NCBI GenBank assembly: GCA_041844835.1
Contig: JBGZBU010000026.1
Coordinates: 9,129-73,128 of the forward strand
Length of the DNA: 64,000 bases
From: CAUUCX01 sp041844835
GTDB taxonomy: Bacteria > Bacillota > Clostridia > Peptostreptococcales > Anaerovoracaceae
Direction: 5' to 3'
Positions 53,859 through 61,748 of the stretch are shown here, one piece after another (position 1 is the stretch's first letter; the number at the start of each line of letters is the position of its first letter). The position numbers were made by a program, and so were the translations under genes. The notes under the pieces were generated by a model that saw only the letters and a program-made list of their open reading frames with translations, searched no databases and was not told the DNA's origin.

Positions 53859-53892
53859 TTCTTAAAGAGAAAATTTACTTTCTCTTTAAGAA
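53859..53892. repeat. Perfect 14-bp inverted repeat
   Basis: TTCTTAAAGAGAAA and TTTCTCTTTAAGAA, exact inverted copies around a 6-bp centre. It lies between the symporter promoter and the tRNA promoter. It could be an activator/repressor site or a hairpin. Confidence 0.5.
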
Positions 53893-53926
53893 TGTCATTT
53901 CTCCCGCCCGACTAATCATATTTTGC

Positions 53927-53956
53927 TGGACATGTGTCATGTCTCTAGTATATAAT
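53927..53956 (+). promoter_or_regulatory. tRNA-Ser promoter
   Basis: TGGACA (53927-53932), 18 bp, TATAAT (53951-53956), about 70 bp before the tRNA. Confidence 0.6.
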
Positions 53957-54025
53957 ATTAATCGCTGCTGGTGATTGTGCATATTTAATGTAGAGCATTT
54001 CGGCGGCGACATTTTCTATATTTGT

Positions 54026-54113
54026 GGAGGATTGACCGAGCGGCTAAGGAGCTTGATTGGAAATCAAGTAAGGTGTAACAGCCCCGTGGGTTCGAGTCCC
54101 ATGTCCTCCGCCA
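54026..54113 (+). tRNA. tRNA-Ser (anticodon GGA)
   Basis: An 88-nt class II tRNA with long variable arm. The acceptor GGAGGAT pairs with GTCCTCC (one G-T), the anticodon stem-loop is CTTGATTGGAAATCAAG, the T arm contains GTTCGAGTC, and CCA is encoded. It reads UCC/UCU serine codons. Confidence 0.95.
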
Positions 54114-54121
54114 TGGATTTT

Positions 54122-54159
54122 AAAAGGGTTTTATCGACGAGTCGGTAAAACCCTTTTTT
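54122..54159 (+). terminator. Terminator of tRNA-Ser
   Basis: AAAAGGGTTTTA and TAAAACCCTTTT form a perfect 12-bp stem, extended by CGAC/GTCG, followed by a T run. Confidence 0.85.
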
Positions 54160-54283
54160 GCTTATAGGACGAAGTACGCTGTCCACAAGGAACACTCTGT
54201 TTTTATTTTTTACCTGCCTCTCGGCTTAAGTGTGCTTGTTAATTTCATTGAAATTCGGCTTGCAGGACAAACTTTAGAGAGCG

Positions 54284-54317
54284 AAAAAAGCGGACAGTGT
54301 AAAAACACTGTCCGCTT
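54284..54317 (-). terminator. Terminator of the SLH-protein gene
   Basis: AAGCGGACAGTGT and ACACTGTCCGCTT form a perfect 13-bp stem with a 4-nt loop. Six T residues follow on the minus strand, 65 bp after the stop codon. Confidence 0.9.
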
Positions 54318-54381
54318 ATGACTGCATATGCAGTTCATGCTTAAACTAAATATGCTCTAATTCAGTCCACACAAGGATATC

Positions 54382-56799
54382 TTATACAAGAGCGTCCTTA
54401 GTGTAGATGATGATTTCAAATCCGGCCTTATCTTTATCGCAGTCAAACATGTAGAGCTTAATATTTGTGTCACTGAGATCAATGCTTCCGAGATCGGATA
54501 CTTCAAACTTCTTCTCAGCAAGCTTGAATACTTTTCCGTCGGCAGCAAGATCATACCATTTAGCACCGTCATAGTAGGAGTTGCCTTCTACTTTTGAACC
54601 TGCAGCTACTGCAACATCTGCAGGATCTGCAGCTACTTCAACAGGCTTAGTGATGTTCTTGTCGGAATCATAGTAGAACTTCCAAACAAGTTTAGCTTTA
54701 GCAGTATTATCAATGTTGTTTCCGGAATCATCAGTCATCTTAACAGTGATTGCGTCACCCTTGGAATTGAAACCTTCGTACTGAGTAACAACATCATCGC
54801 CTACTGCAACCTGACCCTTGGAGTTGAATACTGCGTAAGCTTCATTATCGCTCTTCTTGCCATAGTCTGCTTTGTCAACAACCAAAGCGAGAATTACGTT
54901 TGAATTGTTCTTGAGAACGAGTACGTCCTGGTTGCTTACAGTCTTGTTGATATCTGCAAACTTACCGATGCGATATTTGTCAGCTTCGTCTTTAACGAAT
55001 ACAACAACGTCCGAAGCTACTTTCAAGCTGTTACCCGCATTTGAAAGAGAAGCTGCTCCCTTTTCAACAGGCTTGCTCAAAGTTACAGGAGTAACATCTT
55101 TATCTCTTGAGTTGAGCTCACCGTCTTTGTTCATGCTGTACGCAAAGAGCGTTCCCTGAAGGGTACCGTTGTACTGTACATCCGGAGCTTTCTCTATGAA
55201 CTTGGAGTCAACTTTCTTGCCCTCAGCGTTTACATATCTAACCTGACCTGTGAAAGTACCGTCAGAATTCTGTACACCGAGAACCACACCGAATTTGTTT
55301 GCGCCTTTGCTTACTGCTTTTGCATAGTAAACGTCGCCGAATCCGTCAAGATAGAAATCATATGTCTCGCCTACCTTAAGAGCTGCAGAGTTTGCATCTT
55401 TAGGATCAGCTTCAGCATACATCTTGTCGCCAACCTTGAACTTGTCATCCTTTGAACCTACAATTTTTGCGTCTTTGACAACTTCAGTACCTACAACAAC
55501 TCTCTTGATGTTGTTCTTAGCGTTTGCATATACGTAAACCACGTTGTTTTCTGCGATCTTATCAACAGATGCAACACCTTCGAGTGCGAACGATTTTGTA
55601 TCGATTTCACGATTGTTATCCTTAATGAATTCTTTACCGAGAAGCTTCTTGTTTTTGATCTCGTTCTGAATGCTGGATCCAACCTTCTGGTGTTTTGTAA
55701 CATCCCATTTAAGTACGGAGTGAACCTTTGTAAGAGTTTTGCCGGAAACTTCCGCAGCAAGAGTCAGGTTCATTTTCTTAACAGGAACGATAGTACCGCC
55801 TGCAACCTTGTCGCTGTTTTTGAACTCTACAGGAGTAACTCCACCATAGTTGTCTTTTACAGTGTAAGCAACGTCATCAACTTTGATCTCTGTGATTTTT
55901 CCTGCCTTAACTTCGCTGACTTCACCGCTGATGAACTGTGTTTTAGGTTTGAGTGAAACGATTTTGTCGTCTTTCACATATCCGCTTGCAAGTGCACCAA
56001 CAAACGGGTTGAGGTTGATCAATGCTTCCTCTGTTCCTTCGATGATCTGCTCTTTGAGAGGTTTGCATCCGAGACCGGAAGTAAGCATTGAAATAGGAAC
56101 CTGTGTTGCAGGTGTAGTGGAGTGATCAAGGCTGTTAAGTCCTGTAGTAGCTCCCTCTTTGTTAACCTGAACTTTCTGAACGCCAAGAGCGTTGTAGATA
56201 ACCTGTGCAGCTGCTTCTCTGTTGATCTGAGCGCCTGCAGTTACATCCTTGTAAAGACCGAGGTCCTGTCCAAGAGTGATGTAGTTTGAAGGCCACGAAC
56301 CAACGAGAGCTGCGGAGTTAGGAGTATAACCTACCGCTCTGAGAGTCATAGCAACAGCCTCAGCAGGTGTAATTGTGTTTCCAGGTCTAACAGTTCCGTC
56401 ACCGTAACCGTTCATGATCTTTTTACCTTCGCAGAAAGCGAGGTATTTCACTGCCCACTGATATCCTGCAATATCTTTGAATGATGTGCTTGCAACACCG
56501 GCAAGTGCACTCTCAGGAGTTCCGAGAGCTCTCGTAATCATAGCAGCAAACTGTGCTCTGTTTACATTCTCGCCAGGCTTGAACGTACCATCAGGGAATC
56601 CTGTTACGATTCCGAGGTTGTTCACCACGTTGATGGCTTCTTTGTTAGGACTTTTAGCTATGTCTGTCAGCATTCCGCCGGCAACTGCTGTATCCTGTGG
56701 CGTAGTTGTTGTAGCCGCAGGAGTAGTATCAGCAAATACCACGGAGAAACTTCCAAGCACAAGTGCCAAAGTCAACACTAGTGAAAGTATTTTTTTCAT
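54382..56799 (-). CDS. SLH-domain S-layer protein
   Basis: An 805-residue surface protein: signal peptide MKKILSLVLTLALVLGSFSV with cleavage after VFA, then three SLH domains (about 45-95, 107-160 and 165-208; GFPDGTFKPGENVNRAQFAA, GYGDGTVRPGNTITPAEAV). SLH domains bind wall polymers. The remaining 590 residues are Lys/Val-rich repeated beta modules, typical of S-layer subunits. The start at 56799 follows AGGAGG; earlier in-frame ATG codons lie before the leader hairpin. It is a single gene with strong promoter, leader terminator and strong end terminator. A major cell-surface protein is likely. Confidence 0.92.
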   Translation of the reverse strand: MKKILSLVLTLALVLGSFSVVFADTTPAATTTTPQDTAVAGGMLTDIAKSPNKEAINVVNNLGIVTGFPDGTFKPGENVNRAQFAAMITRALGTPESALAGVASTSFKDIAGYQWAVKYLAFCEGKKIMNGYGDGTVRPGNTITPAEAVAMTLRAVGYTPNSAALVGSWPSNYITLGQDLGLYKDVTAGAQINREAAAQVIYNALGVQKVQVNKEGATTGLNSLDHSTTPATQVPISMLTSGLGCKPLKEQIIEGTEEALINLNPFVGALASGYVKDDKIVSLKPKTQFISGEVSEVKAGKITEIKVDDVAYTVKDNYGGVTPVEFKNSDKVAGGTIVPVKKMNLTLAAEVSGKTLTKVHSVLKWDVTKHQKVGSSIQNEIKNKKLLGKEFIKDNNREIDTKSFALEGVASVDKIAENNVVYVYANAKNNIKRVVVGTEVVKDAKIVGSKDDKFKVGDKMYAEADPKDANSAALKVGETYDFYLDGFGDVYYAKAVSKGANKFGVVLGVQNSDGTFTGQVRYVNAEGKKVDSKFIEKAPDVQYNGTLQGTLFAYSMNKDGELNSRDKDVTPVTLSKPVEKGAASLSNAGNSLKVASDVVVFVKDEADKYRIGKFADINKTVSNQDVLVLKNNSNVILALVVDKADYGKKSDNEAYAVFNSKGQVAVGDDVVTQYEGFNSKGDAITVKMTDDSGNNIDNTAKAKLVWKFYYDSDKNITKPVEVAADPADVAVAAGSKVEGNSYYDGAKWYDLAADGKVFKLAEKKFEVSDLGSIDLSDTNIKLYMFDCDKDKAGFEIIIYTKDALV

Positions 56800-56814
56800 T
56801 TCAATTCCTCCTTT

Positions 56815-56872
56815 GAAAAAAACCAATCTCCGAAGGGGCCGATTTGCGTTGCAAATTATCCCCCCTTCCGAG
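56815..56872 (-). terminator. Intrinsic terminator in the S-layer mRNA leader (possible attenuator)
   Basis: On the minus strand CTCGGAAGGGG and CCCCTTCGGAG pair with a single mismatch around an inner ATTTG/CAAAT stem. A run of 7 T residues follows (56816-56822), ending immediately before AAAGGAGG of the S-layer gene. Confidence 0.7.
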
Positions 56873-56935
56873 ATAATTTGACATTTCACATGGCGCAGTA
56901 TGCAAAAACGGATGCATCTACTCCATCTTTTATGA

Positions 56936-56965
56936 ATTATACCCTTGCCCCACTATTAAAGTCAA
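56936..56965 (-). promoter_or_regulatory. Promoter of the S-layer gene
   Basis: Minus-strand TTGACT (56960-56965), 18 bp, TATAAT (56936-56941). It gives a leader of about 130 nt. Confidence 0.75.
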
Positions 56966-57096
56966 TTCCATTTGTTAAATGTAACACAACTGTAACAAGG
57001 TATAACATTGAAATTTTAGCGATTTGCGCTGCTTGCGCCATATCCGTCCGCGATACGCGATAAATGCGGCATTTCGGATTTGCCGCAAGCTCGCTG

Positions 57097-57132
57097 CTTT
57101 TAATACATTGGTAATTTACAAGGTTTTCAAAC
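57097..57132 (-). repeat. Detached degenerate CRISPR repeat or tracrRNA anti-repeat
   Basis: 36 bp in register with the array repeats. AATTTACAAGGTT and TCAAAC are shared, with changes at the central part and at one end (AAAAG instead of AAAAC on the minus strand). It lies 311 bp from the array. A decayed terminal repeat is the simplest reading; an anti-repeat of a tracrRNA is the alternative. Confidence 0.5.
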
Positions 57133-57233
57133 TGCACTCTCTTTGAAATGTTGTGTAATCAGGGGAATGCATGATTCAACTCCCTCGATTCCCTCACCTC
57201 AATCCCTTTCGCCCATCACGCTTTTAATTATGC

Positions 57234-57362
57234 TTAAAGATTAAGCGTATGCCAATAGTTCGCCAAAGTTTGCTCGCCATCACGTCTACCGGCCTTGATT
57301 TCGTCCATATTTTCGATAATGTGTTCGACAATTTACTCAAGTAAAATCAATTCATTACCCAT
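57234..57362 (-). pseudogene. Small gene with an in-frame stop, between CRISPR repeats
   Basis: GGAGGAAGG precedes an ATG at 57362. The frame reads MGNELILLE, a TAA, then IVEHIIENMDEIKAGRRDGE and QTLANYWHTLNL to a stop at 57234. Replacing the TAA by one sense codon gives a continuous 42-residue protein. An overlapping frame just upstream (ending AEEALIEISVWEEGFHG) also looks coding. The family is not recognised; mobile-element origin is a guess. Confidence 0.4.
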
Positions 57363-57443
57363 GGAATCCTTCCTCCCACACAGAAATCTCTATCAATGCC
57401 TCTTCGGCGTTTCTCGCTTTATCTTTACTCCATTTCTTTATAC

Positions 57444-57601
57444 GTCTTAACATATTCTTGAGCTACAAGGTTCTCAAACAGATCATCATGCGATTATACC
57501 GACAATTGGGTTTTAGATTTACAAGGTTCTCAAACAGATGCGCTGTAGAGTACGACCCGCGAGACGTTTTAACATATTCTTGATTTACAAGGTTCTCAAA
57601 C
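57444..57601 (-). CRISPR. Relic CRISPR array, type II-like, three repeats and two spacers
   Basis: Repeats lie at 57444-57479 (36 bp), 57510-57535 (26 bp) and 57566-57601 (36 bp), separated by two unrelated spacers of exactly 30 bp (57480-57509, 57536-57565). On the minus strand the repeat begins GTTTGAGAACCTTGTA and ends ATGTTAAAAC. The middle copy lacks 10 internal bases and the first has three substitutions. Repeat and spacer lengths fit type II systems. No cas gene is present in the window. Confidence 0.8.
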
Positions 57602-57740
57602 CTCAAATTCACATGAGCTTATCACCGAACCAAACGCATTGACATGCGCGTAAATCACATCTTTATAATGCATCTATGATTATCTATGATGAGAACATCC
57701 TCGTTTGGCAACCTGTCTTCAAATTTTGATTCAATTAAAA

Positions 57741-58028
57741 TCAAGTTGACTTTGGTAAAATGCTTTTGTAGTCTTTGCTATGCATATCCCCTTCATAGTA
57801 ATATTCAAAATCCGGGTTTCCTGAATGAACGTAGCCATGTGCCGGGAAGAATACTTCCATCGCGTACTTCCAACCATTATGAATGCACTCCGGAACACTG
57901 CCCCTTAATTCCACAACGGCATATTCGGCTTTTTCAACTACAAGGATGTCCAATCCCATACTTTTCGCCCGCTCAATATCGGTAACGATATACCCTTTAT
58001 TATATTCATCGTGATTGCCTCCTTTCAC
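57741..58028 (-). pseudogene. Fragment of a GyrI/AraC-type effector-binding protein
   Basis: The frame encodes the characteristic C-terminal half of the domain: CIHNGWKYAMEVFFPAHGY, HSGNPDFEYYYEGDMHSKDY. It then ends in an aberrant tail instead of the usual final strand. At the front, AAAGGAGG is followed by an ATG in a different frame (MNIIKG), so both ends look frameshifted. The intact protein would be the ligand-binding part of an AraC-type regulator. Confidence 0.6.
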
Positions 58029-58124
58029 TTATAGTTTAGAGGATTTTTGTTTTTCTACCCCACAGTATTCGTACAAATTTAATAAGACTTCACCTGTTTC
58101 TGCACTCCCGGCAACTAAAATTTA
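58029..58124 (-). pseudogene. C-terminal coding remnant of an unknown gene
   Basis: A 31-codon open frame without start (ILVAGSAETGEVLLNLYEYC, then GVEKQKSSKL) ends at 58029, directly before the effector-domain fragment. It is coding-like in composition but not recognised. Confidence 0.25.
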
Positions 58125-58152
58125 CTGCTCACAACAAGCTGGAATTTCATTA

Positions 58153-58569
58153 TCATTCAGTTTTGGCGCTCCTTTTTATGACTTTCAAAATAGAGAAAAC
58201 AGCAGCTCCGACAGCCGCTCCAACTGCTGCTCCTGCAGTAGAAATCATCAGAATTTCGATATCTCTAAATCTATTTGCTGAAAACGCAAATATCCCTGAT
58301 AGAAGTGCAAATGCAATAGCAAAACTTAAAAGAATTTGATTTTTCATTTTTTTGCCCATTGATGTTAATGGCTCAACCCCTTTTAACAGGTAATCGGTTG
58401 ACACCTCGAAATAATCGCTTAACAAAATTATTTTATCAATATCGGGGAGACTCTGTTCACTTTCCCATTTCGATATCGCTTGCCGTGAAACTCCCAATTT
58501 TTCGGCAAGTTCCTCCTGAGAAAGACCCTTGATTTTTCTAAGCTCTCTTATGCGATCTGCAATATTCAT
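58153..58569 (-). CDS. Xre-family regulator with membrane segments
   Basis: A 138-residue protein: an N-terminal Cro/CI HTH (KGLSQEELAEKLGVSRQAIS, KWESEQSLPDIDKI) and two hydrophobic segments (about 79-97 and 107-128, AAVGAAVGAAVFSIL). Such short HTH proteins with a membrane tail are common in Firmicutes accessory regions. AAGGTGG lies before the ATG. It is more AT-rich than the core genes to the left. No target is known. Confidence 0.8.
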   Translation of the reverse strand: MNIADRIRELRKIKGLSQEELAEKLGVSRQAISKWESEQSLPDIDKIILLSDYFEVSTDYLLKGVEPLTSMGKKMKNQILLSFAIAFALLSGIFAFSANRFRDIEILMISTAGAAVGAAVGAAVFSILKVIKRSAKTE

Positions 58570-58696
58570 ATAAACACCACCTTTCTTTTAGATTTTACAT
58601 TGAAGGGCGTCTTGTTTCTACCAACCACACCTTGATATTTGGCAACCTACGGTTGCAATCATACTGCTATACCTCAGATTCTAGTTCCCCAACCGA

Positions 58697-58739
58697 TATT
58701 TCCCCAAAAGCCTCCCGACAAAATAATGGGAGAATTTCT
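58697..58739. repeat. Terminator-like element, copy A
   Basis: TATTTCC-CAAAA-GCCTCCC and GGGAG-TTTCT blocks resemble copy B at 62374-62416 (about 84% by eye). The CTCCC/GGGAG hairpin lies downstream of the SirTM gene and could end its transcript. A second shared block is at 58786-58818. Confidence 0.5.
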
Positions 58740-58891
58740 AAACAGTTCATATATCTTATCCCCTCTTGTCCAGCTGTTGTTCAAACTTGATATGTCAATT
58801 GATATCGTTTTATATAAATGGCACAAAATCAATGTTTTTATTATCGGGTTTAGCCTTATTATCCGTTATATTTCTGTTTATCCGATCAATA

Positions 58892-59905
58892 TCATTTTAT
58901 TTTTTTATCCAATTCACCCATTATTTCATCCAATACCTTTCCGATATCATCGTCTATACAAATACTTCTGTCTTTAATTTCTTCCGGGCAAAATGCTTCT
59001 CCATAGTTGATACACGCATATACCGCTTTTTCATTGTTCATTGTCATCCGCCAAAAAGGATATTTCACAATGACCGGCGTATTTGCGCCAATGCCTAATT
59101 CCAAAAACAAAATATGCTTGTCTTTATTTGTTTGAAGAAATTCATAATAGGATTCAGATGCTCTATGCCAGCCTTCATCCTCCACAAAGGAATCATCTGC
59201 ACGAAGATTCATTGTTACATCTGAATTATCATCAGGGCATTTAGGAATTAAATTTGTTGGAATTTCCATAGATAAGTTTCTATTATCCGGCACAGCAAAG
59301 ATTCCGTCCGCATCTTGAACAAATCCTTGAGCTTCCATCGCTTTCATAACCCACTGCGCGTTATCATAGGTCTTTTGAATTTTAGGATTAACACTTTGAA
59401 ACAGACCGTAATCACCTTGCGTATAGAATAATTTAGCTTTGCAAAAACCCGCTCTTTGGAATTGATGGTCAACATTTGTCGTAATCACAAAGTAATTCTT
59501 ATCTTTTAGAAGAGAAAGCAAGTTTCTATAGATCGGCTTAGGTGGTTCGATATATCTGTTAAAGTAGATGTGCCTTGCCCACCATGCCCAGCTTATTTCA
59601 TTACTTGGGAACGGATAAAATCCGCCTGAGTACATATCTTTTATTCCGTATTTTTCTGCAAAATCGAAGAAATACTTTTCAAATCTTTCCCCACTATAAG
59701 TCAAACCGGCAGATGTGGATAATCCTGCACCGGCACCTATTACGACAGCTTCGGCGTTTTGAATTTCGTTTTTTAATTTTTTGATTTGTTCTGCTTTTGC
59801 AGTATTTTCGGAAGACATACCCCTGTAAAAACTGCGCACCCCAATTAACCCCTGCTGAATTGTTTCTCTGTAACCATCTCTTTCATCGCAATAATTCTTC
59901 ATAAT
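58892..59905 (-). CDS. SirTM-type sirtuin (protein ADP-ribosyltransferase)
   Basis: A 337-residue sirtuin of the macrodomain-linked class. The NAD site reads AVVIGAGAGLSTSAGLTYSG, with FVITTNVDHQFQRAGF and LFLELGIGANTPVIVKYPFW later. No Cys4 zinc ribbon is seen. SirTM enzymes ADP-ribosylate lipoyl-carrying proteins rather than deacetylate (literature on Staphylococcus and Streptococcus). The start at 59905 gives a 23-bp overlap with the macrodomain gene and has AAGGAT upstream. The lplA2 and gcvH-L partners of the known operon are not in this window. Confidence 0.82.
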   Translation of the reverse strand: MMKNYCDERDGYRETIQQGLIGVRSFYRGMSSENTAKAEQIKKLKNEIQNAEAVVIGAGAGLSTSAGLTYSGERFEKYFFDFAEKYGIKDMYSGGFYPFPSNEISWAWWARHIYFNRYIEPPKPIYRNLLSLLKDKNYFVITTNVDHQFQRAGFCKAKLFYTQGDYGLFQSVNPKIQKTYDNAQWVMKAMEAQGFVQDADGIFAVPDNRNLSMEIPTNLIPKCPDDNSDVTMNLRADDSFVEDEGWHRASESYYEFLQTNKDKHILFLELGIGANTPVIVKYPFWRMTMNNEKAVYACINYGEAFCPEEIKDRSICIDDDIGKVLDEIMGELDKKIK

Positions 59906-60689
59906 ATTTCTTATCCTTGTCTTTAAAAACATTAAAAACAACTCTTTCCATTGCATCAGGATGTTTTAAAGCCCATTTCCCCACTGTTTCTACAGCAATC
60001 TGTGCCGCTCTTTCATTTGGAAAGTGAAATACACCTGTCGATATACAACAAAATGCCACGCTCTTAAGCCCATTTTCTATGCACATATCCAATGTGTTTA
60101 CATAGCAATCTGCCAAACTTTTTTCCAATTCAGATGTAAGTTTATCACTAACTGTCGGACCGACAATGTGAATTACTTTTTTTGCAGGAAGATTGTAGGC
60201 ATCTGTCAGCATAGGAGCTGCCGTAGGTTGCTCATAATCACTTCCGTACTTTGATTTTAGCCTATTCATCTGACAATTACATTCTTCCCTGAGCTGCATT
60301 CCGGCAAAAGTATGAATTTGATTATCAATACAGGTGTGCATAGGGATAAAACATCCAAGCATCTGTGAATTTGCTGCATTTACGATTACATCCACTTCAA
60401 GTCTTGTTATGTCACCTTGCCAAACAGACAGATTTTCTCTCATTACGGGGATATCCGATAGTTTTACAATGCCTTTTTCCAAAGCACAATAAGATAAATA
60501 TTCATCCTGCACTTTTATAACTTCATCGGACATTTTCTTCGGCATACGGATATTCATTAGAGATCGGAGAATCTTCTGTTTTTCATTTATATCATCCGGG
60601 ATTTCTATATTTTCATATCTATCAGAATCAGCCTTTAATTCTTCTAAAAGGTAATTCAATCTTTCTTCTTGAGTTCTATCTTTCTCCAT
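59883..60689 (-). CDS. Zinc-dependent macrodomain ADP-ribosyl hydrolase
   Basis: A 268-residue protein. An N-terminal helical region (1-85) precedes the macrodomain: LSVWQGDITRLEVDVIVNAA, NSQMLGCFIPMHTCIDNQIH, FAGMQLREEC, IHIVGPTV and FCCISTGVFHFPNERAAQIA. The Cys/His set around GCFIPMHTC is the zinc-type macrodomain signature. It removes ADP-ribose, reversing the neighbouring SirTM. The gene order macro-SirTM with overlap means they are made together. Confidence 0.85.
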   Translation of the reverse strand: MEKDRTQEERLNYLLEELKADSDRYENIEIPDDINEKQKILRSLMNIRMPKKMSDEVIKVQDEYLSYCALEKGIVKLSDIPVMRENLSVWQGDITRLEVDVIVNAANSQMLGCFIPMHTCIDNQIHTFAGMQLREECNCQMNRLKSKYGSDYEQPTAAPMLTDAYNLPAKKVIHIVGPTVSDKLTSELEKSLADCYVNTLDMCIENGLKSVAFCCISTGVFHFPNERAAQIAVETVGKWALKHPDAMERVVFNVFKDKDKKYYEELLR

Positions 60690-60930
60690 TTTTTTTACCT
60701 TCTTTACACTGAATTCACAGGACAGACTATTAAACAGTACCCTCAGTCTAGATGATTTTATTTTATTTAATTATTAATTATGTAAGGGATAGCGGCTGTA
60801 AGCGGAATCCCTTCATTATCCGCAGTCGCAACTATAACAGTATGGATTTCGATGACTATATTTTAAATAATCGCTCGTTTTCATGATTGCCGTTCCTAAA
60901 AAAGATCCCGATTTTCTCGGAGTCTAAACG
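60690..60930. other. Intergenic stretch with a hairpin
   Basis: AAGGGAT (60783-60789) pairs with ATCCCTT (60806-60812). No T run follows; it may be the end of the Rrf2 transcript. The rest is AT-rich without coding signs. Confidence 0.35.
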
Positions 60931-61371
60931 TCATATTTCCTTTGCCAAAAGCTCCTGCATTCCACTTCTTAGATCATCTATCGTATATTTTTTCATCTCA
61001 TTTTCCATTGCAAGTTGTATGGCTCTTAATTTATCATCAAGTAAGGCATGAATATTTCTCCCTACAGGACAATTTGGATTAGGACTGTTATGGAAATTGA
61101 AGAGATCTCCATTTTCCACCGGTTCTATAGCCTCATATACGTCACAAAAGGTTATTTCTTTCAAAGGTCTTGTAGGTGTTATTCCCCCTGTTCCTCTTGC
61201 TACTGTAATCAGACCTGCATTTTTTAACTGTGTAAGAATTTTTCGAATGATAACAGGATTTGTATTTATACTCCCTGCAAGAAAATCACTTGTTATTTTA
61301 TGATCGTCTTTGAATGTATCTACACAGGTGAAAATATGCAAGGCCACCGTAAATCTGCTTGATATTTGCAT
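60931..61371 (-). CDS. Rrf2-family transcription regulator
   Basis: A 146-residue protein with the Rrf2 winged helix: SSRFTVALHIFTCVDTF, NPVIIRKILTQLKNAGLITV and RGTGGITPTRPLKEITFCDV. Only one cysteine (NPNCPVGRN) occupies the usual cluster region, so an iron-sulfur cluster is unlikely; this resembles the YwnA-type group. AGGAGGG lies before the ATG. It may control the MBL gene upstream or the macrodomain pair downstream. Confidence 0.85.
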   Translation of the reverse strand: MQISSRFTVALHIFTCVDTFKDDHKITSDFLAGSINTNPVIIRKILTQLKNAGLITVARGTGGITPTRPLKEITFCDVYEAIEPVENGDLFNFHNSPNPNCPVGRNIHALLDDKLRAIQLAMENEMKKYTIDDLRSGMQELLAKEI

Positions 61372-61517
61372 AGTGTTTCCCTCCTGTTATCATTTTAGAT
61401 CTGCTAAAATGTAATGTCAATGATTACATCAAAATTTTTTTCTACCTCCCCGGTCTTTGCAATAGAATGACGCAAAATTCAGATTTTATTATCTTTGTAA
61501 ACAGATATTATTCCTCT

Positions 61518-61661
61518 TTCTCCTTATAAAAGCTACGCCCCGCAAGATTGGAAATCTAACTATCAAGGAATTTCAAAAAAAAGTATGTTCCTCTTGAGGA
61601 AAGCAATGTAAAGTTCTATAGAAGCGGTATCGGAGCAAAAGTTCCATCTGATATAAAATAA
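61518..61661 (+). pseudogene. 3' remnant of an unknown gene with a frameshift
   Basis: Plus-strand frame YKSYAPQDWKSNYQGISKK meets a run of eight A residues (61575-61582). One more A would continue it as KYVPLEESNVKFYRSGIGAK to the stop at 61661. A hairpin at 61670-61717 follows. The family is not recognised. Confidence 0.3.
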
Positions 61662-61748
61662 GCAAAGAAAAAGCGCATAGCTGAAAGATTTTTAAGTCTT
61701 AAAGTTATGTGCTTTTGGGTAATCAATATTTAGATAAACTGGGATTTA

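Noticed and set aside
57444..57601. cas9, cas1, cas2 or csn2 next to the CRISPR relic
   Set aside because: All genes within reach on both sides were identified as other things; no Cas motif is present in the window.
58892..59905. Calling the sirtuin a classical NAD-dependent deacetylase
   Set aside because: It lacks a visible Cys4 zinc ribbon and is coupled to a macrodomain, which fits the ADP-ribosylating SirTM class better.
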